Assembly (NCBI RefSeq): GCF_001691415.1
Contig: NZ_LRRR01000030.1
Location: 1-51,650 of the forward strand
DNA: 51,650 nucleotides
Source: Pararhodobacter sp. CCB-MM2
GTDB taxonomy: Bacteria; Pseudomonadota; Alphaproteobacteria; Rhodobacterales; Rhodobacteraceae
Direction of reading: 5' to 3'
Position numbers and translations under genes: made by a program. Positions 16,513-23,933 of the stretch are shown piece by piece (position 1 is the first letter of the stretch; each line of letters starts with the position of its first letter). The notes beneath the pieces are model-generated. The model ran no database searches. It was not told the origin of the DNA and worked only from the letters and a program-made list of their open reading frames with translations.

Positions 16513-17502
16513 TTATTCCGCGGCGATCCGGCCGGCGTTGCGACGCGCCTCGGCCTTCTTCGCATGGCCCATCAGCCCGTCGCGGAACCACGCGCCGTCG
16601 CGCCAGGCCTTCTGGCGCGCCTCGATGCGGTCGGTGTTGCAGGGGCCGTTTCCCTTAAGCACTTCGTAGAATTCCGACCAGTCGGGTTCCGAGAAATCCC
16701 AGCCCTGCTTGTCTTCGTTCCATTTGAGGTTCTCGTCGGGGATCGTGAGCCCGAGGAACTTCGCCTGCGGCACCGTCTGGTCGACGAATTTCTGCCGCAG
16801 CTCGTCATTGGTGTTGATCTTGATCCGCCAGGCCATCGACTGGGTCGAGTGGACCGAGTCCTTGTCGGACGGGCCGAACATCATCAGCGAGGGATACCAG
16901 AAGCGGTTCAGTGCATCCTGCGCCATCGCCTTCTGCTCCGCCGTGCCCTCGGCCATCTTGCGGATCAGGTCGTAGCCCTGACGTTGGTGGAAGCTCTCTT
17001 CCTTGCAGATGCGGATCATCGCGCGGGAATAGGGCCCGAACGAGGTCCGCTGCAGCGGCACCTGGTTCATGATCGCCGCGCCATCGACCAGCCAGCCCAC
17101 GGCGCCGATATCGGCCCAGGTCAGCGTCGGATAGTTGAAGATCGACGAGTATTTCATCCGGCCCGACAGCAGCTGCTCGGTCAGGTCGTCGCGGGTCACG
17201 CCCAGCGTTTCGGCGGCGCAATAGAGGTACAGACCGTGCCCGGCCTCATCCTGCACCTTGGCCAGCAGGATCGCCTTGCGCTCCAAGGTGGGGGCGCGGG
17301 TAATCCAGTTGCCCTCGGGCAGCTGGCCAACGATCTCGGAATGCGCGTGCTGGCCGATCTGGCGGATCAGCGTCTTGCGATAGCCCTCGGGCATCCAATC
17401 CTTGGGCTCGATCCGCTCGCCCGCGTCGATGCGGGCCTGAAAGGCGGCCAGCATCTCGGGGTCTTCGTTCGTCGCTTCGGACTTCACCATCTGTGCGTAC
17501 AT
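16513..17502 (-). CDS. paaA: PaaA, catalytic subunit of phenylacetyl-CoA epoxidase
   Basis: PaaA is the di-iron oxygenase subunit that forms ring-1,2-epoxyphenylacetyl-CoA. ATG 17502 gives 329 residues (MYAQMVKSEATNEDPEML) with GGGAG upstream; frame continuation further upstream runs through pcaF and is not coding. Both iron-binding ExxH motifs are present: KVQDEAGHGLYLYCAAE (about 123) and RICKEESFHQRQGYDLI (about 172). It lies 37 bp downstream of pcaF and is separated from paaB by a repeat hairpin. Confidence 0.97.
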   Translation of the reverse strand: MYAQMVKSEATNEDPEMLAAFQARIDAGERIEPKDWMPEGYRKTLIRQIGQHAHSEIVGQLPEGNWITRAPTLERKAILLAKVQDEAGHGLYLYCAAETLGVTRDDLTEQLLSGRMKYSSIFNYPTLTWADIGAVGWLVDGAAIMNQVPLQRTSFGPYSRAMIRICKEESFHQRQGYDLIRKMAEGTAEQKAMAQDALNRFWYPSLMMFGPSDKDSVHSTQSMAWRIKINTNDELRQKFVDQTVPQAKFLGLTIPDENLKWNEDKQGWDFSEPDWSEFYEVLKGNGPCNTDRIEARQKAWRDGAWFRDGLMGHAKKAEARRNAGRIAAE

Positions 17503-17539
17503 GACAATCGTCTCCCGTCTCAGACCGTGTTGAAGGTTC

Positions 17540-18745
17540 TCAGATACGTTCCATGACCAGGGCGATGCCCTGACCCACGCCGACACACATCGTGCACAGC
17601 GCATAGCGCCCGCCCGAGCGTTGCAGCTGCCACATCGCAGTGCCGACAAGGCGTGCGCCGGACATGCCCAGCGGGTGGCCGATGGCAATCGCGCCGCCTT
17701 GGGGGTTGACGCGCGGATCGGCGTCTTCGATCCCCAGATCGCGCAGAACCGCGACGCCCTGGGCTGCGAAGGCCTCATTCAATTCGATCACATCCATCTG
17801 GTCGAGGCTGAGGCCAGTGCGGGCCATCAACTTCTTCACCGCCGGCACCGGACCCACGCCCATCACGCGGGGTTCGACGCCCGCGGCGGCCATGCCGATG
17901 ATGCGGGCGCGCGGCGTCAGGCCATGCGCCTTGGCGGCGGCTTCCGAGGCGATGATCGTTGCGGCAGCGCCGTCATTCACGCCCGAGGCATTGCCCGCCG
18001 TCACCGTCAGATCCGCCCCATTCACGCCGCGCAGCTTCGCCAGCTGTTCCGGCGTCACGTCCGGACGGGGATGTTCGTCGGTGTCGACGACCTTGGGATC
18101 GCCCTTGCGCTGCGGGATCACCACCGAAGCGATCTCGTCGGCAAACAGACCCGCCTCATGCGCGCGGGCCCAGGCCTGCTGTGAGCGGATCGCGAAAGCG
18201 TCCTGATCGGCGCGGCTGATGCCCCAGTCGGCAGCGACATTGTCGGCGGTCTGCGGCATCGAATGGGTGCCATAGGCCTTGTCCAGCGCCTTATTGACGA
18301 AGCGCCAGCCGATGGTGGTGTCATAGACCGCATTGGCGCGCGAGAAGGCGCTTTCGGCCTTCGGCATCACGAAGGGCGCACGCGACATGCTTTCCACGCC
18401 ACCCGCCAGCATGATGTCGGCGTCGCCAGCGCGGATCGCACGGGCGGCCTGCCCCACGGCATCCATGCCCGAGCCGCAGAGGCGGTTGATGGTGGTGCCC
18501 GGCACGTTGACCGGCAGGCCCGCCAGCAGCACGGCCATGCGCGCCACGTTGCGGTTGTCTTCGCCCGCCTGGTTGGCGCAGCCGTAGATGACGTCGTCGA
18601 TGGCAGACCAATCCATATCCGGATGGCGCTCCATCAGCGCCTTCAGGGGCGCTGCGGCCAGATCGTCCGCGCGGACCGAGGACAGAGCCCCGCCGTACCG
18701 CCCAATAGGCGTGCGCACCGCATCGCAGATGAAAGCTTCGGACAT
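17540..18745 (-). CDS. pcaF: 3-oxoadipyl-CoA / 3-oxo-5,6-dehydrosuberyl-CoA thiolase
   Basis: The 401-residue thiolase starts MSEAFICDAVRTPIGRYGGAL after GGGAGGAG. The active-site residues are visible: Cys in INRLCGSGMDAVGQA (about 90), His in GGAIAIGHPLGMSG (about 356) and Cys in CTMCVGVGQG (about 386). The segment GWRFVNKAL..YGTHSMPQTADNVA is characteristic of PcaF/PaaJ. In this position it most likely acts as PaaJ, cleaving both beta-ketoacyl-CoA intermediates of phenylacetate breakdown, and could also serve the beta-ketoadipate pathway. It is the first enzyme gene after paaX, so the operator sites in front of it probably govern the whole unit. Confidence 0.95.
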   Translation of the reverse strand: MSEAFICDAVRTPIGRYGGALSSVRADDLAAAPLKALMERHPDMDWSAIDDVIYGCANQAGEDNRNVARMAVLLAGLPVNVPGTTINRLCGSGMDAVGQAARAIRAGDADIMLAGGVESMSRAPFVMPKAESAFSRANAVYDTTIGWRFVNKALDKAYGTHSMPQTADNVAADWGISRADQDAFAIRSQQAWARAHEAGLFADEIASVVIPQRKGDPKVVDTDEHPRPDVTPEQLAKLRGVNGADLTVTAGNASGVNDGAAATIIASEAAAKAHGLTPRARIIGMAAAGVEPRVMGVGPVPAVKKLMARTGLSLDQMDVIELNEAFAAQGVAVLRDLGIEDADPRVNPQGGAIAIGHPLGMSGARLVGTAMWQLQRSGGRYALCTMCVGVGQGIALVMERI

Positions 18746-18764
18746 CAGCTCCTCCCTAATTCGC

Positions 18765-18778
18765 TGACCGCTCGGTCA
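18765..18778. promoter_or_regulatory. Palindrome TGACCG-CT-CGGTCA upstream of pcaF
   Basis: Perfect 6-bp arms with a 2-bp centre lie 20 bp before the pcaF start, just upstream of its ribosome-binding site. The CGnnCG-type centre resembles TetR-family operators (PaaR-like regulators of phenylacetate genes use such sites), but no TetR gene is in the window. Confidence 0.45.
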
Positions 18779-18795
18779 TGGTATAGGGGCTGACG

Positions 18796-18834
18796 TGTCA
18801 CAAATCAACGAATATCTCGCCCATCTTTGTGACA
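18796..18834. promoter_or_regulatory. Candidate PaaX operator, TGTCACAAA-N21-TTTGTGACA
   Basis: Two perfect 9-bp arms in inverted orientation are separated by 21 bp, between the paaX stop and pcaF. PaaX of E. coli binds a long-spaced imperfect palindrome in its target promoter. The match in layout and the location, next to paaX and upstream of the catabolic genes, support an operator role. The exact bases differ from the E. coli site. Confidence 0.55.
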
Positions 18835-18836
18835 TA

Positions 18837-19736
18837 TCAGCCCATGCGCCGGACTTCATCCGGAAGTCCTTGCGCGGGTTCGGTTTTCTCGTGTTGGCCT
18901 GTCGTCGGGCGCGGCGTCGGAGCCGCTGCGAGCAGCCCCTCCGCCCCTTCGAAACGGGCGGCGATATGCGAATCGGCCAGCGGCGCCAGCGCGTCGTAAA
19001 GGCGGTGGAACAGCGCGCGCGCGGCATGGCCGGGCCAGTCTGCAGGCAGCGCCTCGGGCGGCAATCGGGGGTCGTGGAGCAAGGCTTGGCGCCACGCGTG
19101 CACCAGAAGCAAGCGCGCCGCGAGTGCTTCGGCCCCGCTGTCCGGCCCCTGCCCTTCCAGCGGGGCGAAATGCGCGATCAGGGTCTCATAGGCGCTCGCG
19201 TGCCGGGCCAGATCCCAGCTTTGCGCGGCGAAGTCCGGCAAGAGCGGCAAGGCGCCCGCCGGCTCGGCCTCGAAGGCGAGCAGGCCCTTCGGCACCGCGC
19301 CGCGCGCCGGGCCGACCGCCAGATTGGCGCGCAACCGGGCATAGCCCTGTCGCTCCAACTGAGTCATCCGCGCCTCGGCCCCGTCGTCCGGCAGATGCAG
19401 GAAGCGCCAGCGGAACGGCTCGGGCGGGCCGTAGATCAGCCGCGAGGCCCCATCGAACTCGGCCCCCGCGGCCTCGGTCAGGCGGTAGAAACTGCGCCGC
19501 CCGCGCCGCCACCCCTCAAGCTGCCCCGCCGCCACCAGACGCGAGACGGCAGTGCGCACCAGCGTTTCCGAGATGCCGACCATGCCGCAGGTCTCGATGA
19601 TGGTACCGATCCAGACCTCGCCCCCCCGCGGCACCACGGCATCGCCGTAGAGCGTGACGATGAACCCCGCCGCGCGCAGCGGCAGGGCCTCGGCAATGGC
19701 CGTGACGGCCGCGCCAAAGGAGGGAGAGTTGGTCAT
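18837..19736 (-). CDS. paaX: PaaX-family transcriptional repressor
   Basis: ATG 19736 (MTNSPSFGAAVTAIAEALP) with GGAGG 4 nt upstream gives 299 residues. The N-terminal half is the PaaX winged helix (AGFIVTLYGDAVVPRGGEVWIGTIIE, then ISETLVRTAVSRLVAAGQLEGWRRGRRSFYRLT). The C-terminal half has the family's LPLLPDFAAQSWDL..YETLIAHFAPL pattern. PaaX represses phenylacetate genes and is released by phenylacetyl-CoA. The gene is codirectional with the catabolic genes, so it may lead the operon and be partly autoregulated. Confidence 0.93.
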   Translation of the reverse strand: MTNSPSFGAAVTAIAEALPLRAAGFIVTLYGDAVVPRGGEVWIGTIIETCGMVGISETLVRTAVSRLVAAGQLEGWRRGRRSFYRLTEAAGAEFDGASRLIYGPPEPFRWRFLHLPDDGAEARMTQLERQGYARLRANLAVGPARGAVPKGLLAFEAEPAGALPLLPDFAAQSWDLARHASAYETLIAHFAPLEGQGPDSGAEALAARLLLVHAWRQALLHDPRLPPEALPADWPGHAARALFHRLYDALAPLADSHIAARFEGAEGLLAAAPTPRPTTGQHEKTEPAQGLPDEVRRMG

Positions 19737-19808
19737 GGTACCTCCGGTCGGGGACCATCCTGCCACGACGGGCGCGGCATGGCGAGTGGCAGGGCACGGG
19801 CCACGGGG

Positions 19809-20525
19809 TCAGAGCGCGTGCTTGACCATCGCCTCGTAGGCCGGCATCGCGGCCTCGGCCAGACGGGCGTAATCGCCCTCCAACGCAGGCAGCGGCCCCT
19901 CGGCGGCGTCGAAGCCGGTCGAGCCATGCACCGCGTGATACCAGACAGGCGCCCAGACCCCGTCATAGGCCTTGGGGCCCGCCTGCCAATGCAACATGCG
20001 CTCGGTGAAGGGAATCTCCAGCGCGGCACAGAGGGCGCGCAACTGCTCCTCCGGTCGGGCGCGAATGGTGTTGGAATCGACCACCGGCGGCGCCTTGCCC
20101 GTGGCCTGCGCCACCCGGTCGAACAGCTCGACCTGCTGGGTGAAGCCGATATCGGCCAAGACCGGCGCCTCGCGTTTCTTGACATAGGAGGCGACGACGC
20201 GGGCCGGATGGCGGATCAGGAAGGCATGGCGGCAGCTGTCCATCCAGCCCAGCGGCATCTGTGGCAGCATGTGCTGGGTCATGTGCTTTTGGTACCAGAT
20301 CGGCTGGTCGGTATCGGCCTGAAGATCCTGCCCCACCTGCGCCGGATCTTGCGGCTGGCTCGCCATGACCTCGGCCCGCATCGGATGCTCGAGCCCCGTC
20401 TCGGCGAGATAGGCGGCATAGAAGGGCTCGTCCGTGACCGTGCAATCGCCCCTCGCGGCGAAGGCATACATCATCGCCGTGGACAGGTTGCGCGGACCGG
20501 ACCACATGGCCACTCGGATCGTCAT
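19809..20525 (-). CDS. Sulfotransferase-like P-loop protein
   Basis: The 238-residue protein begins MTIRVAMWSGPRNLSTAMMY, where SGPRNLST is a 5'-phosphosulfate-binding P-loop of the sulfotransferase type. HAFLIRHPARVVASYVKKRE in the middle matches the 3'-phosphate-binding RxP/RxxxS region. The family is widespread in proteobacteria with unknown acceptor, and members are sometimes misnamed as aminotransferases. It lies between the lipase-like gene (18 bp upstream) and paaX (72 bp downstream), all leftward. A link with phenylacetate metabolism is not evident. Confidence 0.78.
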   Translation of the reverse strand: MTIRVAMWSGPRNLSTAMMYAFAARGDCTVTDEPFYAAYLAETGLEHPMRAEVMASQPQDPAQVGQDLQADTDQPIWYQKHMTQHMLPQMPLGWMDSCRHAFLIRHPARVVASYVKKREAPVLADIGFTQQVELFDRVAQATGKAPPVVDSNTIRARPEEQLRALCAALEIPFTERMLHWQAGPKAYDGVWAPVWYHAVHGSTGFDAAEGPLPALEGDYARLAEAAMPAYEAMVKHAL

Positions 20526-20543
20526 CGGGCTTTCTCCGGGATC

Positions 20544-21278
20544 TCAGCGATCGGCCAGCTTGCGCAGGGCCGACGGCAGGGTAATGGCGTGATCGAACAC
20601 GCCATTGCGCAGGAATTCAAGCACTTCCGCCATGGCGACCGGGTTCATCATGATCAAGGTGTGCGAGGCATTGATGATGATATGGTCGGTCATCCCCCCG
20701 ACCCGCGTGCTGTCGACCGAGACCGTCCCGTCCGAGCGTCCGGCGATCATCGCCGCGCCGATCGGGTTGATCGGCACATCCCCCGCGACGACGCCCAGTT
20801 CGAAATCCACCGGCGGCAGGGTATCGACGAAACTGTCGGACCCGGTGCCCAGCTGGGTGGTGGCGGGGCCGTTCAGAAAGGTTGCGACCTCGTTGAGGAA
20901 GTCGTTCTGGCGGATCGCATCGACGATCTCCGAGCCATGGTTCGGCGGCGCCAGCATCACCACGCGGCCCAGATTGGCCGGATGCCCCTGCGCCAGCCAG
21001 GCCCGGACCAGAATGCCACCCAAAGAATGGGTGACGAAATGCATCCGCTCCTCGCCGCATTGCGCGGCCGACCGCCCGACATAGCCCACGAGATCGGCGA
21101 TGGGCGCGGTATCCGAGGGATAGGTCTCATTGACGGTGCGGTAGCCGTGGTAATTGAGCACCTCCTGCAGCACCAGCATCGAGGCCTCGGACCGCGCGAG
21201 CCCATGCAGGAGCACGACGCAATCGGCGCGGGCCTTGAGCGGCAGGGTCAGGAACAGGGCAAGAAGAAGAACACGCAT
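20544..21278 (-). CDS. Secreted lipase-like alpha/beta hydrolase
   Basis: ATG 21278 opens a signal-like N-terminus (MRVLLLALFLTLPLKARADC) and a 244-residue protein; a longer frame upstream overlaps the Nudix gene and is not coding. The hydrolase motifs are VVLLHGLARSEASM (oxyanion loop), HFVTHSLGGILVRAW (nucleophile Ser at about 90) and a late INASHTLIMMNP with the likely His. The pattern is that of PGAP1/lipase-like serine hydrolases. A Cys right after the leader would fit a lipoprotein only poorly, since no lipobox is evident. Substrate is unknown. Confidence 0.83.
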   Translation of the reverse strand: MRVLLLALFLTLPLKARADCVVLLHGLARSEASMLVLQEVLNYHGYRTVNETYPSDTAPIADLVGYVGRSAAQCGEERMHFVTHSLGGILVRAWLAQGHPANLGRVVMLAPPNHGSEIVDAIRQNDFLNEVATFLNGPATTQLGTGSDSFVDTLPPVDFELGVVAGDVPINPIGAAMIAGRSDGTVSVDSTRVGGMTDHIIINASHTLIMMNPVAMAEVLEFLRNGVFDHAITLPSALRKLADR

Positions 21279-21351
21279 GGGGCGACTATAGGCCTCGTCA
21301 CCGGCTTGCAGAAGCGCGAGAATGCGGGCGGACGGAAGAAGGGCGGACACG

Positions 21352-21801
21352 ATGGCGCGAGGCGGAGCAGTGCGGTTGGCGGTACGGGCGGTGATCCTGC
21401 GCGAGGGCCGGCTCCTTCTGGTCAACGCCTACCCGGGCCAGCAAAGCGACCTGTGGTGCGCGCCGGGCGGCGGGGTCGAGCGTCATGCCTCGCTCCCCGA
21501 CAATCTGATCCGCGAGGTGCATGAGGAAACCGGCATCGCCATCCGCGTCGGCGCCCCCTGCTTGGTCAACGAGTTCCACGCGCCGGACAGCGGTTTCCAT
21601 CAGGTCGACCTCTATTTCCGCGCGACGGTGCTGGCGATGCCCAAGGGCGCGTGGCTGGATACCGAGGGCGTGGTGAACCGCCAGCGCTGGGTCACGCGCG
21701 CGGAACTGGCCGGGCTGCGCGTCAAGCCCGACAGCCTGAGCGACGTGGCCTTCGGCGGTGAGCGGATCAGCTACGACCCGCTCGAATTGCTCGTCCGCTG
21801 A
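21352..21801 (+). CDS. Nudix hydrolase
   Basis: The 149-residue protein (from ATG 21352; ATG 21322 would add 10 residues) carries a Nudix box GGGVERHASLPDNLIREVHEETGI. Against the consensus Gx5Ex7REUxEExGU all key residues are kept except the first Glu, which is Ala (HAS instead of the usual GES). The REVHEETG metal ligands are present, so activity is likely. Nudix enzymes hydrolyse nucleoside diphosphates linked to other groups; the substrate cannot be told. It is divergent from the lipase-like gene and convergent with trxB. Confidence 0.85.
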   Translation: MARGGAVRLAVRAVILREGRLLLVNAYPGQQSDLWCAPGGGVERHASLPDNLIREVHEETGIAIRVGAPCLVNEFHAPDSGFHQVDLYFRATVLAMPKGAWLDTEGVVNRQRWVTRAELAGLRVKPDSLSDVAFGGERISYDPLELLVR

Positions 21802-21828
21802 GCCGCACGGCCAAGGTCAGGCCACCAA

Positions 21829-21890
21829 AGGGGGCTGTCTGCCCCCTCTGGACACCCCCGAGGATATTTGGAGAGTAAAGATGAATGCGG
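21829..21890 (+). repeat. Gene-end repeat copy 4, downstream of the Nudix gene
   Basis: An AGGGGGC-TGTCT-GCCCCCT hairpin (21829-21847) is followed by ACCCCCGAGGATATTTGGAG and AGTAAAGATG. This is the full form of the family. It faces copy 5 across an 11-bp inverted repeat. Confidence 0.75.
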
Positions 21891-21924
21891 CCGGAACGGC
21901 GCACGCAATGACCTGAAGCCTGCG

Positions 21925-22040
21925 CATCTTTACTCCGAAAATATCCCGGGGGGTGAATTTGCGCAGCAAAGAGGGGGGCAGCGCCCCCCCTTCCTCCGGT
22001 CGCCCGAAGAGCCCGCGCGTCAGCGCGGCGGATGAGGGAG
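21925..22040 (-). repeat. Gene-end repeat copy 5, downstream of trxB
   Basis: In the sense of trxB, a GC-rich segment and a GGGGGGC-GCT-GCCCCCC hairpin (21989-21973) are followed by CACCCCCCGGGATATTTTCG and GAGTAAAGATG. The GAGTAAAGATG ends of copies 4 (21873-21883) and 5 (21935-21925) form perfect 11-bp inverted arms 41 bp apart, so the two elements meet in mirror image between convergent genes. Confidence 0.75.
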
Positions 22041-22053
22041 AAACCCCTTCCGC

Positions 22054-22995
22054 TTATTCCTGCGCGGCCAGCCAATGCTCGGCATCCAGCGCCGCCATGC
22101 AGCCCATGCCCGCCGAGGTCACCGCTTGCCGATAGGTATGGTCGGTCAGGTCACCCGCCGCGAAGACACCCTCGATCGAGGTGCGGGTCGAACCCGGCTC
22201 GACCCAGACGTAATTGCCCGAATGCAGCTGCAGCTGGTCCTTCACCAGCTCCGAGGCCGGCGCATGGCCGATGGCGACGAAGAAGCCCTCACAGGGGATC
22301 ACCGTCTCGGCGCCGGTCTTTACGTTACGCACCTTGGCGCCAGTCACGCCGAGCGGCATGTCGGTGCCCTGCACCTCGACAATCTCGCTGTCCCAGACGA
22401 CCTCGACCTTCGGATGCTTGAACAGCCGCTCCTGCATGATCTTCTCGGCCCGCAGGCTGTCGCGGCGATGGACCAGCGTCACCTTGGACGCGAAGTTCGT
22501 CAGGAACAGCGCCTCTTCCACAGCGGTATTGCCGCCGCCGACCACGACGATCTCCTTGCCACGATAGAAGAAGCCGTCGCAGGTCGCGCAAGCCGAGACG
22601 CCGAAGCCCTGAAACTTCTGCTCGCTCTCCAGCCCCAGCCATTTCGCCTGCGCCCCGGTGGCGAGGATCACCGCATCGGCAGTGTAGACGGTGCCGCTGT
22701 CGCCCGTCGCGGTGAAGGGCCGCTTCGACAGATCCAGCGTCAGGATGATGTCGGTGATGATCTCGGCACCCATCTCGCGCGCATGGCCCTCCATCCGCGC
22801 CATCAGGTCCGGCCCCATGACCGAGGCATCGCCCGGCCAGTTCTCGACATCGGTGGTGATCGTCAGCTGACCGCCGGGTTGCATGCCCTGCACCAGAACC
22901 GGCTCCAGCATGGCGCGCGAGGCATAGACGGCCGCGGTATAGCCCGCCGGGCCGGAGCCGATGATCAGAAGACGGGTATTCTTGGGATCGGACAT
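22054..22995 (-). CDS. trxB: Thioredoxin-disulfide reductase
   Basis: TrxB reduces thioredoxin with NADPH through FAD and a redox disulfide. ATG 22995 (MSDPKNTRLLIIGSGPAGY) gives 313 residues with GGAG upstream. The FAD motif GSGPAGYTAAVYASRA, the redox pair CATC in SACATCDGFFYRGKE (about 138) and the NADPH motif VVGGGNTAVEEALF are present, as is the C-terminal GVFAAGDLTDHTYRQAVTSAGMG. All are normal. It is divergent from an Lrp-type regulator, from which it is separated by 251 bp. Confidence 0.97.
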   Translation of the reverse strand: MSDPKNTRLLIIGSGPAGYTAAVYASRAMLEPVLVQGMQPGGQLTITTDVENWPGDASVMGPDLMARMEGHAREMGAEIITDIILTLDLSKRPFTATGDSGTVYTADAVILATGAQAKWLGLESEQKFQGFGVSACATCDGFFYRGKEIVVVGGGNTAVEEALFLTNFASKVTLVHRRDSLRAEKIMQERLFKHPKVEVVWDSEIVEVQGTDMPLGVTGAKVRNVKTGAETVIPCEGFFVAIGHAPASELVKDQLQLHSGNYVWVEPGSTRTSIEGVFAAGDLTDHTYRQAVTSAGMGCMAALDAEHWLAAQE

Positions 22996-23246
22996 TCTGG
23001 GCTCCATACGTATTCCGCTTTGCGCATCTAATCGTGATGGCGCCGCGTGCAAGGGGGCGAGGGCCAGCCTCGGGTCGAGTGCTCCTACCGTTTTGACACG
23101 AGTCTGCGCAAGCCGGACAGGACCGCCAGCGCCGTTCAGCCCCCGAAACGCGGAATCGCAAAGGATATTGCCCAACCAGGAAAGATTATTGCGCATGAGA
23201 GCGATCACGCCTACATAAGCGCAAAGCCAAACGGAGACCTGCCGCC
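22996..23246. other. Divergent trxB / Lrp promoter region
   Basis: This 251-bp gap should hold both promoters. It contains TTTGCGCAT (23019-23027) and TTATTGCGC (23186-23194), variants of the ATTGCGC motif seen next to the other Lrp-type genes here. No hairpin terminator is needed or seen. Confidence 0.4.
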
Positions 23247-23747
23247 ATGCCGGGCGCGAAACTCGATCCCATCGACCGCATGATCCTTGCCGAATTGCAG
23301 GCCGACGGGCGCATGACCAATGTGGAACTGGCCAAGCGCGTCGGCATTTCCGCGCCGCCCTGCCTGCGCCGCGTCCGCACGCTGGAAGAAGCCGGCTACA
23401 TCCGCGGCTACCACGCCCGCGTCGACGTGCGCGAGTTGGGCTTCGAAGTCCAGGTCTTCGCCATGGTCCGCCTGCACCGCCAAAACGAAGCCGATCTGCG
23501 CGCCTTCGAGCAACGCTGCCAGGCCTGGTCGCTGGTCCGCGAATGCCACATGCTCAACGGCGAGATCGACTTTATCCTGAAATGCGTCGCGCCCGACCTC
23601 TCCAGCTTCCAGAACTTCCTGACCGAGCATCTGCTCGCCGCCGAGAATGTCGCCAGCGTGAAGACCTCGCTGGTCATCCGCGGCGCCAAGGACGAGCCCG
23701 GCGTCCCCTTCGACGTCCTCGAACAACGCTACAACGCCGAAGCCTGA
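23247..23747 (+). CDS. Lrp/AsnC-family transcriptional regulator next to trxB
   Basis: The 166-residue protein has an N-terminal winged helix (LDPIDRMILAELQADGRMTNVELAKRVGISAPPCLRRVRTLE) and a C-terminal RAM domain (VFAMVRLHRQ, ECHMLNGEIDFILK, SVKTSLVI). ATG 23247 follows GGAGACC. GISAPPCLRRV in the recognition helix is the form typical of Lrp itself, so it may be a broader regulator than the two others in this window. Its place beside trxB may reflect conserved order rather than control of trxB. Confidence 0.93.
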   Translation: MPGAKLDPIDRMILAELQADGRMTNVELAKRVGISAPPCLRRVRTLEEAGYIRGYHARVDVRELGFEVQVFAMVRLHRQNEADLRAFEQRCQAWSLVRECHMLNGEIDFILKCVAPDLSSFQNFLTEHLLAAENVASVKTSLVIRGAKDEPGVPFDVLEQRYNAEA

Positions 23748-23811
23748 CCCTGACCCGTTCAGACAAACAGAGCCGCGCGCCCCACCGGGCCCGCGGCTCT
23801 TTGCATCTTCG

Positions 23812-23930
23812 TTCCACAAATATCCCGGGGGTGAGCCGAAGGCGAGGGGGCAGCGCCCCCTCCCTTGAGTCGCCCAAGACCTGCGTGCCGGAGGCATGCC
23901 GGGCGCGGGCGAAACCCCTCACCCGCCCCT
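23812..23930 (-). repeat. Gene-end repeat copy 6, downstream of ald
   Basis: In the sense of ald, about 70 GC-rich bases and a GAGGGGGC-GCT-GCCCCCTC hairpin (23862-23844) are followed by CACCCCCGGGATATTTGTGG and GAACGAAGATGC. It fills nearly the whole space between ald and the convergent Lrp gene. The GC-rich flank resembles that of copy 5 in order and length. Confidence 0.72.
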
Positions 23931-23933
23931 TGG

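Noticed and set aside
10843..19736. A complete phenylacetate pathway in the window
   Set aside because: No paaK ligase, paaG/paaF/paaH or paaI is present between 10.8 and 19.8 kb; these must lie elsewhere if the pathway works.
18795..21524. A 900-codon open frame on the plus strand opposite paaX, the sulfotransferase-like gene and the lipase-like gene
   Set aside because: It is rich in Gly/Arg/His/Gln with no domain, as expected for the antisense of high-GC genes; the three minus-strand genes have clear motifs.
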